Shown here: positions 30,941 to 39,900 of the stretch, piece after piece
Layout of the letters: every line of letters starts with the position of its first letter
Position numbering within the stretch: position 1 is the first letter of the stretch
Assembly (NCBI RefSeq): GCF_018260555.1
Contig: NZ_JAGLBB010000003.1
Coordinates: 27,734-91,733, forward strand
Length of the DNA: 64,000 nucleotides
Source of the DNA: Deinococcus sp.
GTDB lineage: Bacteria; Deinococcota; Deinococci; Deinococcales; Deinococcaceae
Direction of reading: 5' to 3'
Notes under the pieces: model-generated
The model's database searches: none
Told to the model about the DNA's origin: nothing
What the model saw: the letters and a program-made list of their open reading frames with translations, nothing else
Translations under genes and position numbers: made by a program

Positions 30941-31468
30941 ATGACACAACCCCTGACGGACCCGGCGGTGCTGGCCGTGATGGGCGCCACGCCCGACGAC
31001 GTGCGTGCCCGACTGAACAAGGAACTCGACCGCTTCGGGGCTCAGCTGCGCACCCGGCAGGCCGACTGGACCCGCGTGCAACCGGGCCGCGAGTGGAGCC
31101 CCGCGCAGGACGCCGAGCACGTGATCCTGATCAACGATTCCATCGCGCGCGGCGTGACGCTGCTGCTCTCGGACCGCGAGTTGCGCCCCACGCCCCGCGC
31201 GCCCGGCGAGACCACCCCGGACGGCCGCCGCGTCGCCCCGCCCCACACCCGCCCCAGCGACGCGGGCCTGGCCTGGGAGGACCTGGAGACCCGCTGGGCG
31301 CAGAGCCGCGCTGGCCTGGAGCGCGCCGCAGCGGAACTGCGCCCCACGCCGGGCCGCACGCTGTGGCACCCGTTTTTCGGGGAACTGGACGCCATGGACT
31401 GGATGCGCATGGTCGCCATTCACCTGAACAACCACCGCAAGCAACTGGAAGCCAGCGCGGCCGCATGA
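30941..31468 (+). CDS. DinB superfamily protein
   Basis: 175 aa, four-helix bundle pattern with the metal-type histidines of DinB/YfiT proteins: DAEHV (near residue 50) and VAIHLNNHRKQ near the C-terminus. DinB-like families are expanded in Deinococcus, and some act in thiol transfer or damage responses; this one's role is unknown. Its stop overlaps the next start (ATGA). Confidence 0.8.
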   Translation: MTQPLTDPAVLAVMGATPDDVRARLNKELDRFGAQLRTRQADWTRVQPGREWSPAQDAEHVILINDSIARGVTLLLSDRELRPTPRAPGETTPDGRRVAPPHTRPSDAGLAWEDLETRWAQSRAGLERAAAELRPTPGRTLWHPFFGELDAMDWMRMVAIHLNNHRKQLEASAAA

Positions 31469-31938
31469 GCGACCCGACAGGCAGCAATTCAGCCGGCAAG
31501 AGTCCGGCCAGCAACAGTCCAGCCAGCACCCGCACCGACAAGGGCGTGCGCGGCTTTGAACTGGACATCCATGTGGCGTTCACGCAGCCGCTGCCGGTCA
31601 CGCAGGCCCGCACGGCCCTGCTGACCCTGGACGGCTTCACCGTGGACCTGTACCGTCCCCACCCGGCCGCGCTGAACGCCCTTGAGTCTGGCGGCGCGGC
31701 GGACGAGGTGCCCTCGGCCCGTCTGACCGGCCCCCTGCGCGACCCGGACGCCCTGCGCGCGGGCCTGAGCGCCTTGCTGGGCGGCCCGGCCCGCTACGTG
31801 GAGATCGGCGTGCGCGGCTTCCTGCGCAGCGCCGCCGGTCAGACCGAATGGATGCCCTGGAAACGCAACGCCGTGCTTCCCCGCGCGGACGTGGCGCGCG
31901 TCACCTTCGAGGAAGGCGTGCGCTTCGTGCTGGAGTGA
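31465..31938 (+). CDS. Hypothetical protein in operon with the DinB-like gene
   Basis: 157 aa. The first 22 residues are Ser/Asn/Pro-rich (SAGKSPASNSPASTR) and come from short repeats. The rest is a compact alpha/beta domain (ELDIHVAFTQPLPVTQA, YVEIGVRGFLRSAAGQ). No motif I recognise. Overlap with the DinB-like gene implies joint expression. Confidence 0.7.
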   Translation: MSDPTGSNSAGKSPASNSPASTRTDKGVRGFELDIHVAFTQPLPVTQARTALLTLDGFTVDLYRPHPAALNALESGGAADEVPSARLTGPLRDPDALRAGLSALLGGPARYVEIGVRGFLRSAAGQTEWMPWKRNAVLPRADVARVTFEEGVRFVLE

Positions 31939-31978
31939 CAGCACCAGCTTTTCCAACCAGTTCCCTTAGCGACTGCGT

Positions 31979-32004
31979 TTGAAGGGGCCTTGCAGTCCCT
32001 TCAA
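31979..32004. repeat. SRE-related hairpin
   Basis: TTGAAGGG and CCCTTCAA around GCCTTGCAGT, the same variant as at 4175-4214 but with a shorter stem. Lies between convergent genes and may act as terminator. Confidence 0.55.
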
Positions 32005-32033
32005 TCGGAATCCGTATCAGACAGCAGTCCGGA

Positions 32034-32312
32034 TCAGGCGCTCTGCGGCAGCACCAGCGCGCGGGCTTTCACGCCCGCCTCGCCTGGATGTAGCACCAGG
32101 ATCAGCAGATTCGTGTCGGGGCGCAGCAGGTACGGCAGGACCGTGTTGTTCAGGGCGTTCAGGGCGCACGCGGCCTCCTGGGAGGGCAGGTCGCGCAGGA
32201 CCAGCACGGCGCGCGCGGCGGCCACGTCTGTCCAGATGTCCACGCGGCCCAGCTGGTCCTCACCGCTATGGGAGCGGTACTCGAATTCATGGTGGCGTCT
32301 GAGTGGATACAT
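32034..32312 (-). CDS. Hypothetical protein, 92 aa
   Basis: Soluble, with hydrophobic strands and helices (AVLVLRDLP, NNTVLPYLL, NLLILVLHP). Codon use matches its neighbours. AGGAG lies upstream of the ATG at a long spacing. No recognisable family. Confidence 0.55.
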   Translation of the reverse strand: MYPLRRHHEFEYRSHSGEDQLGRVDIWTDVAAARAVLVLRDLPSQEAACALNALNNTVLPYLLRPDTNLLILVLHPGEAGVKARALVLPQSA

Positions 32313-32597
32313 GGAAGTGGTGTTCTCCTCTGGTTCGGACGGGGCAATGGGTCAGGAAGGCGGAGTGAACGCAGCGGGAAACGCGGGCGCGGAATCTGCC
32401 GGCACAGCGGACATGGGCTGGGGGCTGGGGGGGCCTGGGCTGGAGGGTTGTGCTGCACAGCTTAAACGCTGCGCAGGTGTCCTTTGTCCCGCCTGTCTGC
32501 CTTCCGTGCAGTCCTGCGCGGCCCGGCCCTGACCGGGACCGACACCCGCGCCCTGATCAACCGTGCAGGAAGGTGACGGGGCCCGTACACTGAGGGG
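32313..32597. other. Divergent intergenic region
   Basis: Between two divergent genes. Contains the TACACT box of the plus-strand gene and a G-run near 32410-32440 (GGGCTGGGGGCTGGG-like). No gene seen. Confidence 0.4.
32586..32591 (+). promoter_or_regulatory. -10 box for leaderless mRNA of the comF operon
   Basis: TACACT, six bases, then GTG 32598. Confidence 0.65.
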
Positions 32598-33116
32598 GTG
32601 ACCACGCCAGTCAGCGAACTGCTGCGCGAGTACCAGGGCTACGTTCTGGCGTACCGTTTGCGCCGCGCCGTGGGCGGCCGGGTCGCGCGCCCCCGCGAGC
32701 AACTGAGCCTGGCTCAGTACGCGGCGCTGCGCCTGGAACGCCAGGACCTCGCGCGGTCCCTGATCCGCCGGGGCATGGGCAGCGGGCAGATGCGCCGCCT
32801 GGACGACCTGTCCGACGAACTGATGTTCGGCTTCTGGCTGAACCCGGCCGAGGTCGCCGCGTTCCTGCGCGCCGCGATCCGTGAGGGCAGCCACCCCGCG
32901 CTGGGCGACCCGGCCGCCTTCGCGGCGCTGCTGAGTGCAGCCGAACGTGCCCGCCTGGGCGAGAGCGGCGTGCGGCGCGTGTGCGCGCATCACATCGCAA
33001 GTTTCTCGCTGGCCGCGCCCCTGCTCGACCCGTCCGGCCTGAACGCCGCGTGGCAACGCATCCAGGACAACGAGCCGCCGCTGTTCATTGATGAACTGCA
33101 ACCGGTGGGCTCCTGA
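32598..33116 (+). CDS. Hypothetical protein upstream of comF
   Basis: 172 aa, mostly helical and rich in Arg/Ala/Leu. No signal peptide and no family I recognise. The leaderless GTG start is supported by the box above. Its stop (TGA at 33114) overlaps the presumed CTG start of comF. Confidence 0.7.
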   Translation: MTTPVSELLREYQGYVLAYRLRRAVGGRVARPREQLSLAQYAALRLERQDLARSLIRRGMGSGQMRRLDDLSDELMFGFWLNPAEVAAFLRAAIREGSHPALGDPAAFAALLSAAERARLGESGVRRVCAHHIASFSLAAPLLDPSGLNAAWQRIQDNEPPLFIDELQPVGS

Positions 33117-33754
33117 ACGCTGCGCAACTTCTCGGGGACGCCCTGCGCGCCCTGCTGCCGCGCGCCTGCCCCGGATGCGGCGGGCAACTGGGCCGCGCCG
33201 CCGGACTGTGCGCCGGGTGCCGGGCCAACCTGCACGCCCACGTGGAGGCGCACAGTCCCCTGCGTGCCCAGCCGCCGGTCCCGCACCTCGTGACGCTGGG
33301 CGCGTACCGGGGCGTGAACCGCCGCGTGGTCCGCACCCTGAAGTTCGGGGAGGCCCGCGACCTCGCCGCCGTGCTGGGCGAGGCCCTCGCCGGGGGCGTG
33401 CCCGCCCACTGGAACGTGCAGGCAGTCGTGCCCGTGCCGCTGCACCCCGCCCGGCAGCGGCAGCGGGGCTTTAATCAGGCGGAACTGCTGGGCCGCGCGG
33501 TGGCCGCTCAGCTGGGCGTACCGTGCGTGCCGGGCCTGCAGCGCATCCGTCACACCGCTCAGCAGGCCCGCCGTCACGCCGCGCAGCGCGAGGACCTGCG
33601 CGGCGCGTTCCGGGCCTGTCCAGACGCCCTGCCGGGCGGCCCGATCCTGCTGATCGACGACGTGTTCACCAGCGGCAATACGATGCTGGCCTGCCAGGAC
33701 GCCCTGAACCGGGCAGGCGTGACGGACCTGTACGCGGCCGTCATCGCCCGCTAA
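33113..33754 (+). CDS. comF: ComF family phosphoribosyltransferase, CTG start
   Basis: 213 aa. An N-terminal zinc ribbon (CPGCGG then CAGC) precedes the phosphoribosyltransferase-like domain with RQRGFNQAELLGRAVA and the PRPP loop ILLIDDVFTSGNTM. ComF assists DNA uptake during natural transformation, a trait of Deinococcus. No ATG, GTG or TTG precedes the zinc ribbon in frame. The nearest plausible start is CTG at 33113, in a CTGA overlap with the previous gene. A GTG at 33242 would remove the zinc ribbon. Confidence 0.85.
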   Translation: MNAAQLLGDALRALLPRACPGCGGQLGRAAGLCAGCRANLHAHVEAHSPLRAQPPVPHLVTLGAYRGVNRRVVRTLKFGEARDLAAVLGEALAGGVPAHWNVQAVVPVPLHPARQRQRGFNQAELLGRAVAAQLGVPCVPGLQRIRHTAQQARRHAAQREDLRGAFRACPDALPGGPILLIDDVFTSGNTMLACQDALNRAGVTDLYAAVIAR

Positions 33755-33885
33755 TGCGGACGGTCGTCTGTATCACCCCCCGGAACATCAACGGGATGCC
33801 AACCTCACATCCGCAACGTACTCTTCTCCTGCCTGCCGCTGCCCGGATTGATCCGGTGCAACCTCCTGACAGGCTGGTGCGCGGG

Positions 33886-34428
33886 TCAGGGCAGGCGTTC
33901 GCCGGCTGTGACCGCGTCCGGTAGCCAGTTCTCGCGGGGGGGGAGCGGGCAGGTCCAGCCGTCCCCGTACGCGCAGTACGGGTGGTAGGCGAGGTTGAAA
34001 TCCACCCGCACGAGCGCGCCCTCGCCGCCCAGTTGCCGGTCCAGCGCGGCGTCCAGGTAGCGGCCCGCGCCGTACGTGCCGCCCTCGGCCGCGCCGTTCG
34101 TGGCGTCCCGGAACGGAATGAACACCCGCGCGGGCTGCTCCTCGCCGGGCGGCGTGAACACCGACAGGGTGCGCTCACCGCCCGGCAGGGGCAGCGTCAC
34201 CTGCCCGTGCCGCACCATCACGCGCGGCTGGCCGGTGTTCGTCTCCAGGGTGAACTCGGCTCCCTCGTCCGGCAGGCGGTCAAGCAGCACCGTGAACGCC
34301 CACGACTCGTCCGGCGCGAAGTACCGCAGGCCATGAAACGTTTTCGGGTCCACCGGGCCGTTCCCGGCCGCGAAATGCTGGTCCTTGCGGTTACGGAAGT
34401 CCAGCACGGCCTCCTCGTACAGGCCCAT
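33886..34428 (-). CDS. DUF1684 domain protein
   Basis: 180 aa. Family hallmarks are the closing YHPYCAYGDGWTCPLPP and NWLP, and the ERTLSVFTPPGEE and FIPFRDATNG segments. Function unknown for the family. ATG 34428 overlaps the stop of the S4 gene (TAATG), so the pair is coupled. Confidence 0.85.
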   Translation of the reverse strand: MGLYEEAVLDFRNRKDQHFAAGNGPVDPKTFHGLRYFAPDESWAFTVLLDRLPDEGAEFTLETNTGQPRVMVRHGQVTLPLPGGERTLSVFTPPGEEQPARVFIPFRDATNGAAEGGTYGAGRYLDAALDRQLGGEGALVRVDFNLAYHPYCAYGDGWTCPLPPRENWLPDAVTAGERLP

Positions 34429-34649
34429 TACCACTCCACCGTCACGCGCTGCCCGGCGTACTCGATGATGTCGCCGCGCCTCAACTTGCGGCGGCGACGC
34501 GTCTCGATCTGACCGTTGAGCTGCACCTCGCCGCCCTGCACGCGGAACTTGGCTTCACCGCCCGTCTCGACCAGTCCGCGCATTTTCAGGAAGTCCTGAA
34601 GGTCGATGGTGTCCGGGTCGTAGGGGGAGTAACTGGGATCGCTGGTCAT
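34428..34649 (-). CDS. Small S4-domain RNA-binding protein
   Basis: 73 aa. S4 fold typical of YaaA/RlbA-like proteins: IDLQDFLKMRGLVETGGEAK, VQLNGQIETRRRRKLRRGDII. Likely binds structured RNA, perhaps the ribosome. First gene of a two-gene unit with DUF1684. Confidence 0.9.
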   Translation of the reverse strand: MTSDPSYSPYDPDTIDLQDFLKMRGLVETGGEAKFRVQGGEVQLNGQIETRRRRKLRRGDIIEYAGQRVTVEW

Positions 34650-34656
34650 GCCGGGC

Positions 34657-34662
34657 AGCGTA
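34657..34662 (-). promoter_or_regulatory. -10 box for the S4 gene
   Basis: TACGCT on the minus strand, seven bases before ATG 34649. It overlaps the edge of the terminator hairpin of the upstream operon. Confidence 0.6.
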
Positions 34663-34710
34663 GCAGGGCGGGCGGGGCGGGGTCTGTACGCGCCCTGCCT
34701 GCCCTGCTAC
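34660..34710 (-). terminator. Hairpin terminator of the dockerin operon
   Basis: GTAGCAGGGC (34660-34669) and GCCCTGCTAC (34701-34710) pair perfectly, and the stem extends inward with mismatches. It follows the dockerin gene stop by 15 bases. Confidence 0.65.
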
Positions 34711-34724
34711 ACACTGGCCTGCGC

Positions 34725-35273
34725 CTAGCGTTTGCCGTACTGCTGGCTGAACAGGCGCAGGTCCGCGTCGTCCACGCGGCGGTCCTGGTTCAGGTCGCCG
34801 GTCGTGCCGCTTTTGCCGTAGTGGTTCATCAGGATGGCCAGGTCGCTCAGGTCGATCTGCCCGTCGCCGTTCAGGTCCGCGCCGCTCAGGCCGGTGCGGG
34901 CGGCGGCGGGCGTCCAGGCACCTAGGCCCAGCTCGCGGGCCAGTTCGGCCTGCACGGCCTCCTGAAGGGAGAGCGGGCCGCGCGGGTTGAACTCGATGCG
35001 GCGGTCCGTCCCGCTGACGAACACGCGCGCGGCGACATCCGGGTTGAACGGCGCGGCGCTGGCCCCGCTGCCGCCCACCGTCAGGAGCGGGCCGCCGCTG
35101 GTGTCCAGCGTGACCGGCAGTTCCGGCGTGCTGATGACAGCTAGCGCCGCCTGCACGGCCCTCGTGAGTGCCTCGCCCTGCGGGCGGAGTTTCACGCTGG
35201 CCGCGTCGGCCGGGGCAGCCAGGAACGCAGCGAGGGCCGCGACCAGCAGCGCACGGCGGCGGGGGCGGCTCAC
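34725..35273 (-). CDS. Secreted dockerin-domain protein with degenerate matrixin-like region
   Basis: 182 aa. Signal peptide (about 1-25), then a middle domain ending in QEAVQAELARELGLG (104-118). This resembles the matrixin site HExxHxxGxxH with the three His replaced by Ala109, Arg113 and Ala119. A type I dockerin follows (133-182) with two perfect calcium loops of the form D-x-N-x-D-x-x-I/V-x-x-x-D at 133-144 and 160-171. Dockerins bind cohesin domains. Third gene of the operon; its ATG overlaps the stop of the middle gene by four bases. The dockerin call is strong, the matrixin link is inference. Confidence 0.85.
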   Translation of the reverse strand: MSRPRRRALLVAALAAFLAAPADAASVKLRPQGEALTRAVQAALAVISTPELPVTLDTSGGPLLTVGGSGASAAPFNPDVAARVFVSGTDRRIEFNPRGPLSLQEAVQAELARELGLGAWTPAAARTGLSGADLNGDGQIDLSDLAILMNHYGKSGTTGDLNQDRRVDDADLRLFSQQYGKR

Positions 35274-35860
35274 GGGCGGGCCTCCCGCGCGGCCAGAATC
35301 GCGGCGCGCAGCTTCGCCGGGTCCGTGATCGCCGCCTCTGGAGTCACGCCGGGCGTGCCAGGCGCGGCGACAGCGGGCGGGGCCGCAGTGGGCGCCGCCG
35401 CGCCGGACGCGGGCACGCTAGCTCCGTTCACGCTGGTCCCGTTCACGATGGCCCCGTTCACGACCGGGTACAGGCCCTGATAAAAGCCCACGAGCGGACT
35501 GTCCAGGCGGTCGGTGTACAGCAGCGCGATCACGTCCATCCCGGCGCGCAGGGCCGGCAGGTCCGCCGCGCCTTTCAGGAAGAACAGCGCCGGAGCGCCC
35601 TCCCGCTGCGGCAGGCTGGCCGGGTCGCCCGCCAGGGTTTCCGTGACGGTCAGCGGGACTGCCACGTACGTCACGCCGCCCTCCTGCACGTCGGATGGCT
35701 GCCCCAGCGTGGCGCGCACGATCACCTGCGCCTTGCGCGCCTGCTGCGCCAGCGTCAGCGGGGGAGCGGTCGTGGCCTGCGCCATGAGCAGCGAACCCGG
35801 CAGGACCGCCAGCAGCGCTCCCAGCAGGACCGCGCCGCGCCGCACGCAGGAGCGCCTCAC
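35270..35860 (-). CDS. Secreted protein of unknown function between cohesin-like and dockerin genes
   Basis: 196 aa. Signal peptide ending near AQA (residue 28), then a beta-rich domain: QVIVRATLGQPSDVQ, YVAVPLTVTETLAGD, PALFFLKGAADLPAL and LVGFYQGLYPVV. The tail is Ala/Pro/Gly/Thr-rich. The pattern (VVRATV... LTVTETLKG... FLK... VGFYQG) resembles small secreted proteins often found beside dockerin proteins, but I cannot name a family. Overlaps both neighbours by four bases. Confidence 0.75.
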   Translation of the reverse strand: MRRSCVRRGAVLLGALLAVLPGSLLMAQATTAPPLTLAQQARKAQVIVRATLGQPSDVQEGGVTYVAVPLTVTETLAGDPASLPQREGAPALFFLKGAADLPALRAGMDVIALLYTDRLDSPLVGFYQGLYPVVNGAIVNGTSVNGASVPASGAAAPTAAPPAVAAPGTPGVTPEAAITDPAKLRAAILAAREARP

Positions 35861-36834
35861 GGAGTCCCCCCCGGCGCAGGCGTGACCGGCCCGGGTGTCA
35901 CCGGCACTGGTGTCACTGGCGCTGGCGTCCCTGAAGCGGGGGCGGTGACGGCGGGCGTCACGGCGGGCGCGGCCTTCTCCTTGTCTGCTGCCGCCTTGTC
36001 TGCTGCCGCCTTGTCTGCCGCCGCCTTGTCCGCCGCCGCTTTGTCTGCCGCTGCTTTCTCCGCGCTGGCCCTGGCGGCGGCCTCGTCGCGGGCCTTCTGC
36101 TCCTCGGGCATCAGTTTCTCGCTCAGCAGTTTGCCCTGCCCGTCGCGCGCCTCGAAGCCCAGGTTGGTCGCCGCCAGCGTGACGGGCTTGGTGACCTTCA
36201 GGCTCAGCAGGGCCACGCGCGCGCCGTTGCGGGGCACGTTCTTAAAGCCCATGTCCACCGTCACGCGCTGCCCGTCCTGCCGCCAGAACACCACGCCGCC
36301 GGACTCGCCGGGCTGCGCTCCACTGACGCTCACGCCCGCCGGGAGGTCCCACAGGAGCCGCGCGGCGCGCACGGTGCGGGGCGCGGTGATCGTCACGGGA
36401 ATGCGGGTGTTGCCGCGAATCTCGCCGCCGGGCAAGGTGGGCGCGAGGCTCAGGGGCGGCAGGTCCTGCACGGTCACGCGGAACTCCTTGCTGGCGGTAC
36501 TCAGTTTCGAGTCCGTGACCTTCACCGTGAACGCGAACGCACCCGTCCGGGTGGGCGTGCCGCTCAGGGTCAGGCCGTTCAGGCTCAGGCCCGGCGGGAG
36601 CGCCCCGCCCGCCACCTGCGCCGTGTATGGCCCCGCGCCGCCCGCCACGGTGACAGGAGCGGAGTACGCCTCGTTCACGTACAGGGGCGGCATCCCGGAC
36701 GGACTGGCGGCGAAGTACAGGATGTCGCTCGCGCTGCTGGCGGACGAACCCGTGATCTCCTGCCCGCACGACGCCAGCGGAACGGTCAACAGGCCAGCCA
36801 GCATCAGTCGGGCGGCCACGCGGTGAAGTGCCAT
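35857..36834 (-). CDS. Lipoprotein with Ig-like and possible cohesin-like domains
   Basis: 325 aa. Lipobox LASC (20-23). A putative Ig (He_PIG) domain spans about 48-123, with ALPPGLSLNGLTLSGTPT. A second beta-sandwich at about 138-235 (TRIPVTITAPRTVRAARL, VTVDMGFKNV) has the look of a cohesin: an opening VPVTI strand, LxWD, then a late ALLSLKV strand. AAADK is then repeated five times (261-285), followed by a PVTP-rich tail. First gene of a three-gene operon ending in a dockerin protein. The cohesin call rests on pattern and context only. Confidence 0.75.
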   Translation of the reverse strand: MALHRVAARLMLAGLLTVPLASCGQEITGSSASSASDILYFAASPSGMPPLYVNEAYSAPVTVAGGAGPYTAQVAGGALPPGLSLNGLTLSGTPTRTGAFAFTVKVTDSKLSTASKEFRVTVQDLPPLSLAPTLPGGEIRGNTRIPVTITAPRTVRAARLLWDLPAGVSVSGAQPGESGGVVFWRQDGQRVTVDMGFKNVPRNGARVALLSLKVTKPVTLAATNLGFEARDGQGKLLSEKLMPEEQKARDEAAARASAEKAAADKAAADKAAADKAAADKAAADKEKAAPAVTPAVTAPASGTPAPVTPVPVTPGPVTPAPGGTP

Positions 36835-36839
36835 ACGGC

Positions 36840-36845
36840 AGTGTA
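36840..36845 (-). promoter_or_regulatory. -10 box for the cohesin-like/dockerin operon
   Basis: TACACT on the minus strand, five bases before ATG 36834; leaderless layout. Confidence 0.6.
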
Positions 36846-36985
36846 CCCGCCGCCGCCCGCCCCGGCGGTGAGATTCCCATGACACCTGTCCCTGCCCCGG
36901 CCCCTGCCCTGGGCCTGGGCCTGGGCCTGGGCAGGGGCGGCGGGAATCGTCGCGTATCCCAGCGTTCTGCGCCGGGGGGTGGGAT

Positions 36986-36991
36986 TAGACT
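36986..36991 (+). promoter_or_regulatory. -10 box for the M16C protease
   Basis: TAGACT, seven bases, then ATG 36999. The 160-base divergent region also has four CTGGGC hexamers near 36909-36935. Confidence 0.6.
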
Positions 36992-36998
36992 CGGGGGC

Positions 36999-39900
36999 AT
37001 GACTTCACTGCCAACTACTGCGCTGGTATCTCCTGCGCTGCCCGCCGCGCCCCGCGTGGGCGAGCGCCTGGGCCGCTACACCGTCGAGCGGGTCGAGCCC
37101 CTGCCGGAAATGCAGGGCACGCTGGTCCTGCTGTCGCACGAGCTGGGCGCCCGGCACGCTCACGTGATCCGCGACGACGACAACGCCGCGTTCGCCGTGA
37201 CCTTCCCGACCGTCCCGAAGGACAGTACGGGCGTGGCGCACATCCTGGAGCACATTGTTCTGATGGGCAGCCAGCGCTACCCGGTGCCGGACCCCTTCTT
37301 CGCGATGCTGCCGCGTAGCCTAAACACCTTCATGAACGCCATGACCAGCAACGACTGGACCACGTACCCGTTCAGCACCCGCAACGAGCAGGATTTCTTT
37401 AACCTGCTGTCGGTGTACCTGGACGCCACGTTCTTCCCGCTCATGCGCTACGAGTCCTTCCGGCAGGACGGGCACCGCTTCGAGTTCCAGACGCCCGACG
37501 ACCCCACGACCCCGCTGAAGTTGCAGGGCGTGGTGTACAACGAGATGAAGGGCGGCATGGCCAACCCCGGCTCTGTCATGTGGCGGGCCTTCGGGAAGGC
37601 GCTGTACCCGGACCTGACGTACGCGAACAACTCCGGCGGCGCGCCCGAGAACATCCCGGAACTGACCTACGAGAACCTGCGGGCCTTCCACGCGGCGCAC
37701 TACCACCCCAGCAACGCGTTCTTGTACACGTACGGGAAACTCCCGCTTCAGCGCATCCTGGACGACATCGAATCTCACGTCATGGCGAGGTTCGAGCGGC
37801 AGGTGCTGGACGTCAGCATTCCCGACCAGACGCCGTTCACCGCGCCGCGCCGGGAGCGGGCCGAGTACCCCGGCACCGACACGGAACGCGGCTCGCAGGT
37901 CAGCGTGCTGTGGAAACTGGGCCTGAGCAGCGACGCCGACGCCAACCTGCGCTGGAGCGTCCTGAGCGACGTGCTGCTGGGCAACGCCGCCGCGCCCCTG
38001 ACCCGCCCGCTGATCGAGTCCGGGCTCGGCGCGGGCCTCGCTGATCTCAGCGGTTACCGCGACTCGTTCCGTGAGGGCGCGTTCGCGGTGGGCCTCAAGG
38101 GCCTCGGGGCGGGGCAGGTGCGGGCCGTCGAGACACTGGTGCTGGACACCCTGCGCGCCACCGTGCACGACGGTATCCCCCCGGAACTGATCGAGAGCAG
38201 CCTGCACCAGTTCGAGATCGGGCAGAAGGAAGTCAGCAACGCCGGGTACCCGTTCGCGCTGCAGGTGATGTTCCGCATGCTGGGCCCGTGGCTGTACGGC
38301 GGCGACCCCCTCACCGGCCTGCGCCTGAACGCCCAACTGGACCGCCTGCGCGCCGACCTGAGTGCCGGGCGCGTCTTTGAACCCATGATCGAGCGGCAGC
38401 TTCTGAACAACCCGCACCGCGTGACGCTGGAACTCGCGCCGAACCCGGAACTCGCCGCGCGCACCGAGGCCGACGAGCAGGCCCTGATCGACCGCCTGAG
38501 CGCCGATTTCACCGACGAGGACCGCGCGCGCGTCGTGGCCGAGAGCCTGCGCCTAAAAGAACTGCAGGCGCAGGAGCATCCGCTGGACACCCTGCCCACC
38601 CTGAGCCTGTCGGACGTGCCGCCCAGCGTGCCGCGCGTGCCTTACCGCACCGAGGACTCGGGCCGCGCCCTGATCGCCCGCATTCCCCAACCGACCGGCG
38701 GCCTGACCTACCTGGACGTGCAGGTGCGCCTCCCGGACGTGCCGGACGACCTGCTGGACGCCCTGCCGCTGTACGCCTTTGCCGTCACGCGCGGCGGCGC
38801 GGCCGGGCAGGACTACGCGGAACTCGCGCGCCGCATGGAGGCCGTCACGGGCGGCGTGAGCGCTAGCGTCAGCGCCGGCGTGCGCCCCGACGACCTGAAC
38901 GACCTGCGCCTGAGCCTCAGCTTCAGTGGCAAGGCCCTGGCCCGCAACGCCCCTGCGCTCGCCGGGGTGATCCGTGACCTGCTGGCCGCGCCGGAATTCA
39001 CCCGTGACCGCCTGGAACAACTGCTGCGCCAGCGACTCGCGGGCCTGAAAGCCAGCGTGGTGCAGAGCGGCAACGCCTACGCCGAACGGCTGGCCGGGGC
39101 GCAGGTCAGTCCCGCCGGGGTGCTGAGCGAACGCTTCGGCGGCCTGAGTGCCCTGAACACCCTCAAGGGCATCGTGGAAGGCCAGCCCCACCCAGACCAG
39201 GCGGGCGCAGCCCAGCCCGACGCAGCCCAGCCCCACCCAGCCCGGGCGGGCGCGGGGGACACCGGCGCCGTCAGCGGTCTCGACGACCTGATCGCCCGCT
39301 TCGGGCGCATCCGCGACCTGATCCTGACCGGCACGCCCGTCCTGGCCCTGACCGCCACGGAACAGGACCTGAACCTGGACCTGAGTAGCCTGACCGACCT
39401 GTTCACGGTCGGCGCGCCGGTCGGCCACCCCACCCCTACCACGGCCCCCCGTACGCCGCAGGCCCGCACGACCGACTCACCGGTCGCGTTCAATGCCGTG
39501 GCGTTCCAGACCGTACCGTACACCCACCCGGACAGCCCAGCCCTGCTGGTCCTGTCGCGCCTGCTGCGCAGCAACTACCTGCTCAAGGAAATCCGCGAGA
39601 AGGGCGGCGCGTACGGCGGCGCGGCCAGCTTCGACACCCGCGAGGGCGTGTTCGCCATGAGCAGTTACCGCGACCCGAACATCGCGCGCACCTACCGCGT
39701 GTTCCGCGACGCCCGCGCGTTCCTCGACACCCCCCTGGGGCAGCGCGAACTGACCGAGGCGATCCTGGGCGCCAGCAAGGTCCTCGACCCCCTGACCAGC
39801 CCCGACACGGCCGGCCGCATGCGCTTTTACAGCGATCAGGCCGGATTCACGCCCGAGGTGCAAGACGCCTTCAAGGCCCGCCTGCTGGCCGTCACGCTGG

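Noticed and set aside
35168..36826. 552-codon plus-strand frame opposite the cohesin-like operon
   Set aside because: It spans three overlapping genes on the other strand and consists of low-complexity Arg/Ser/Ala segments.
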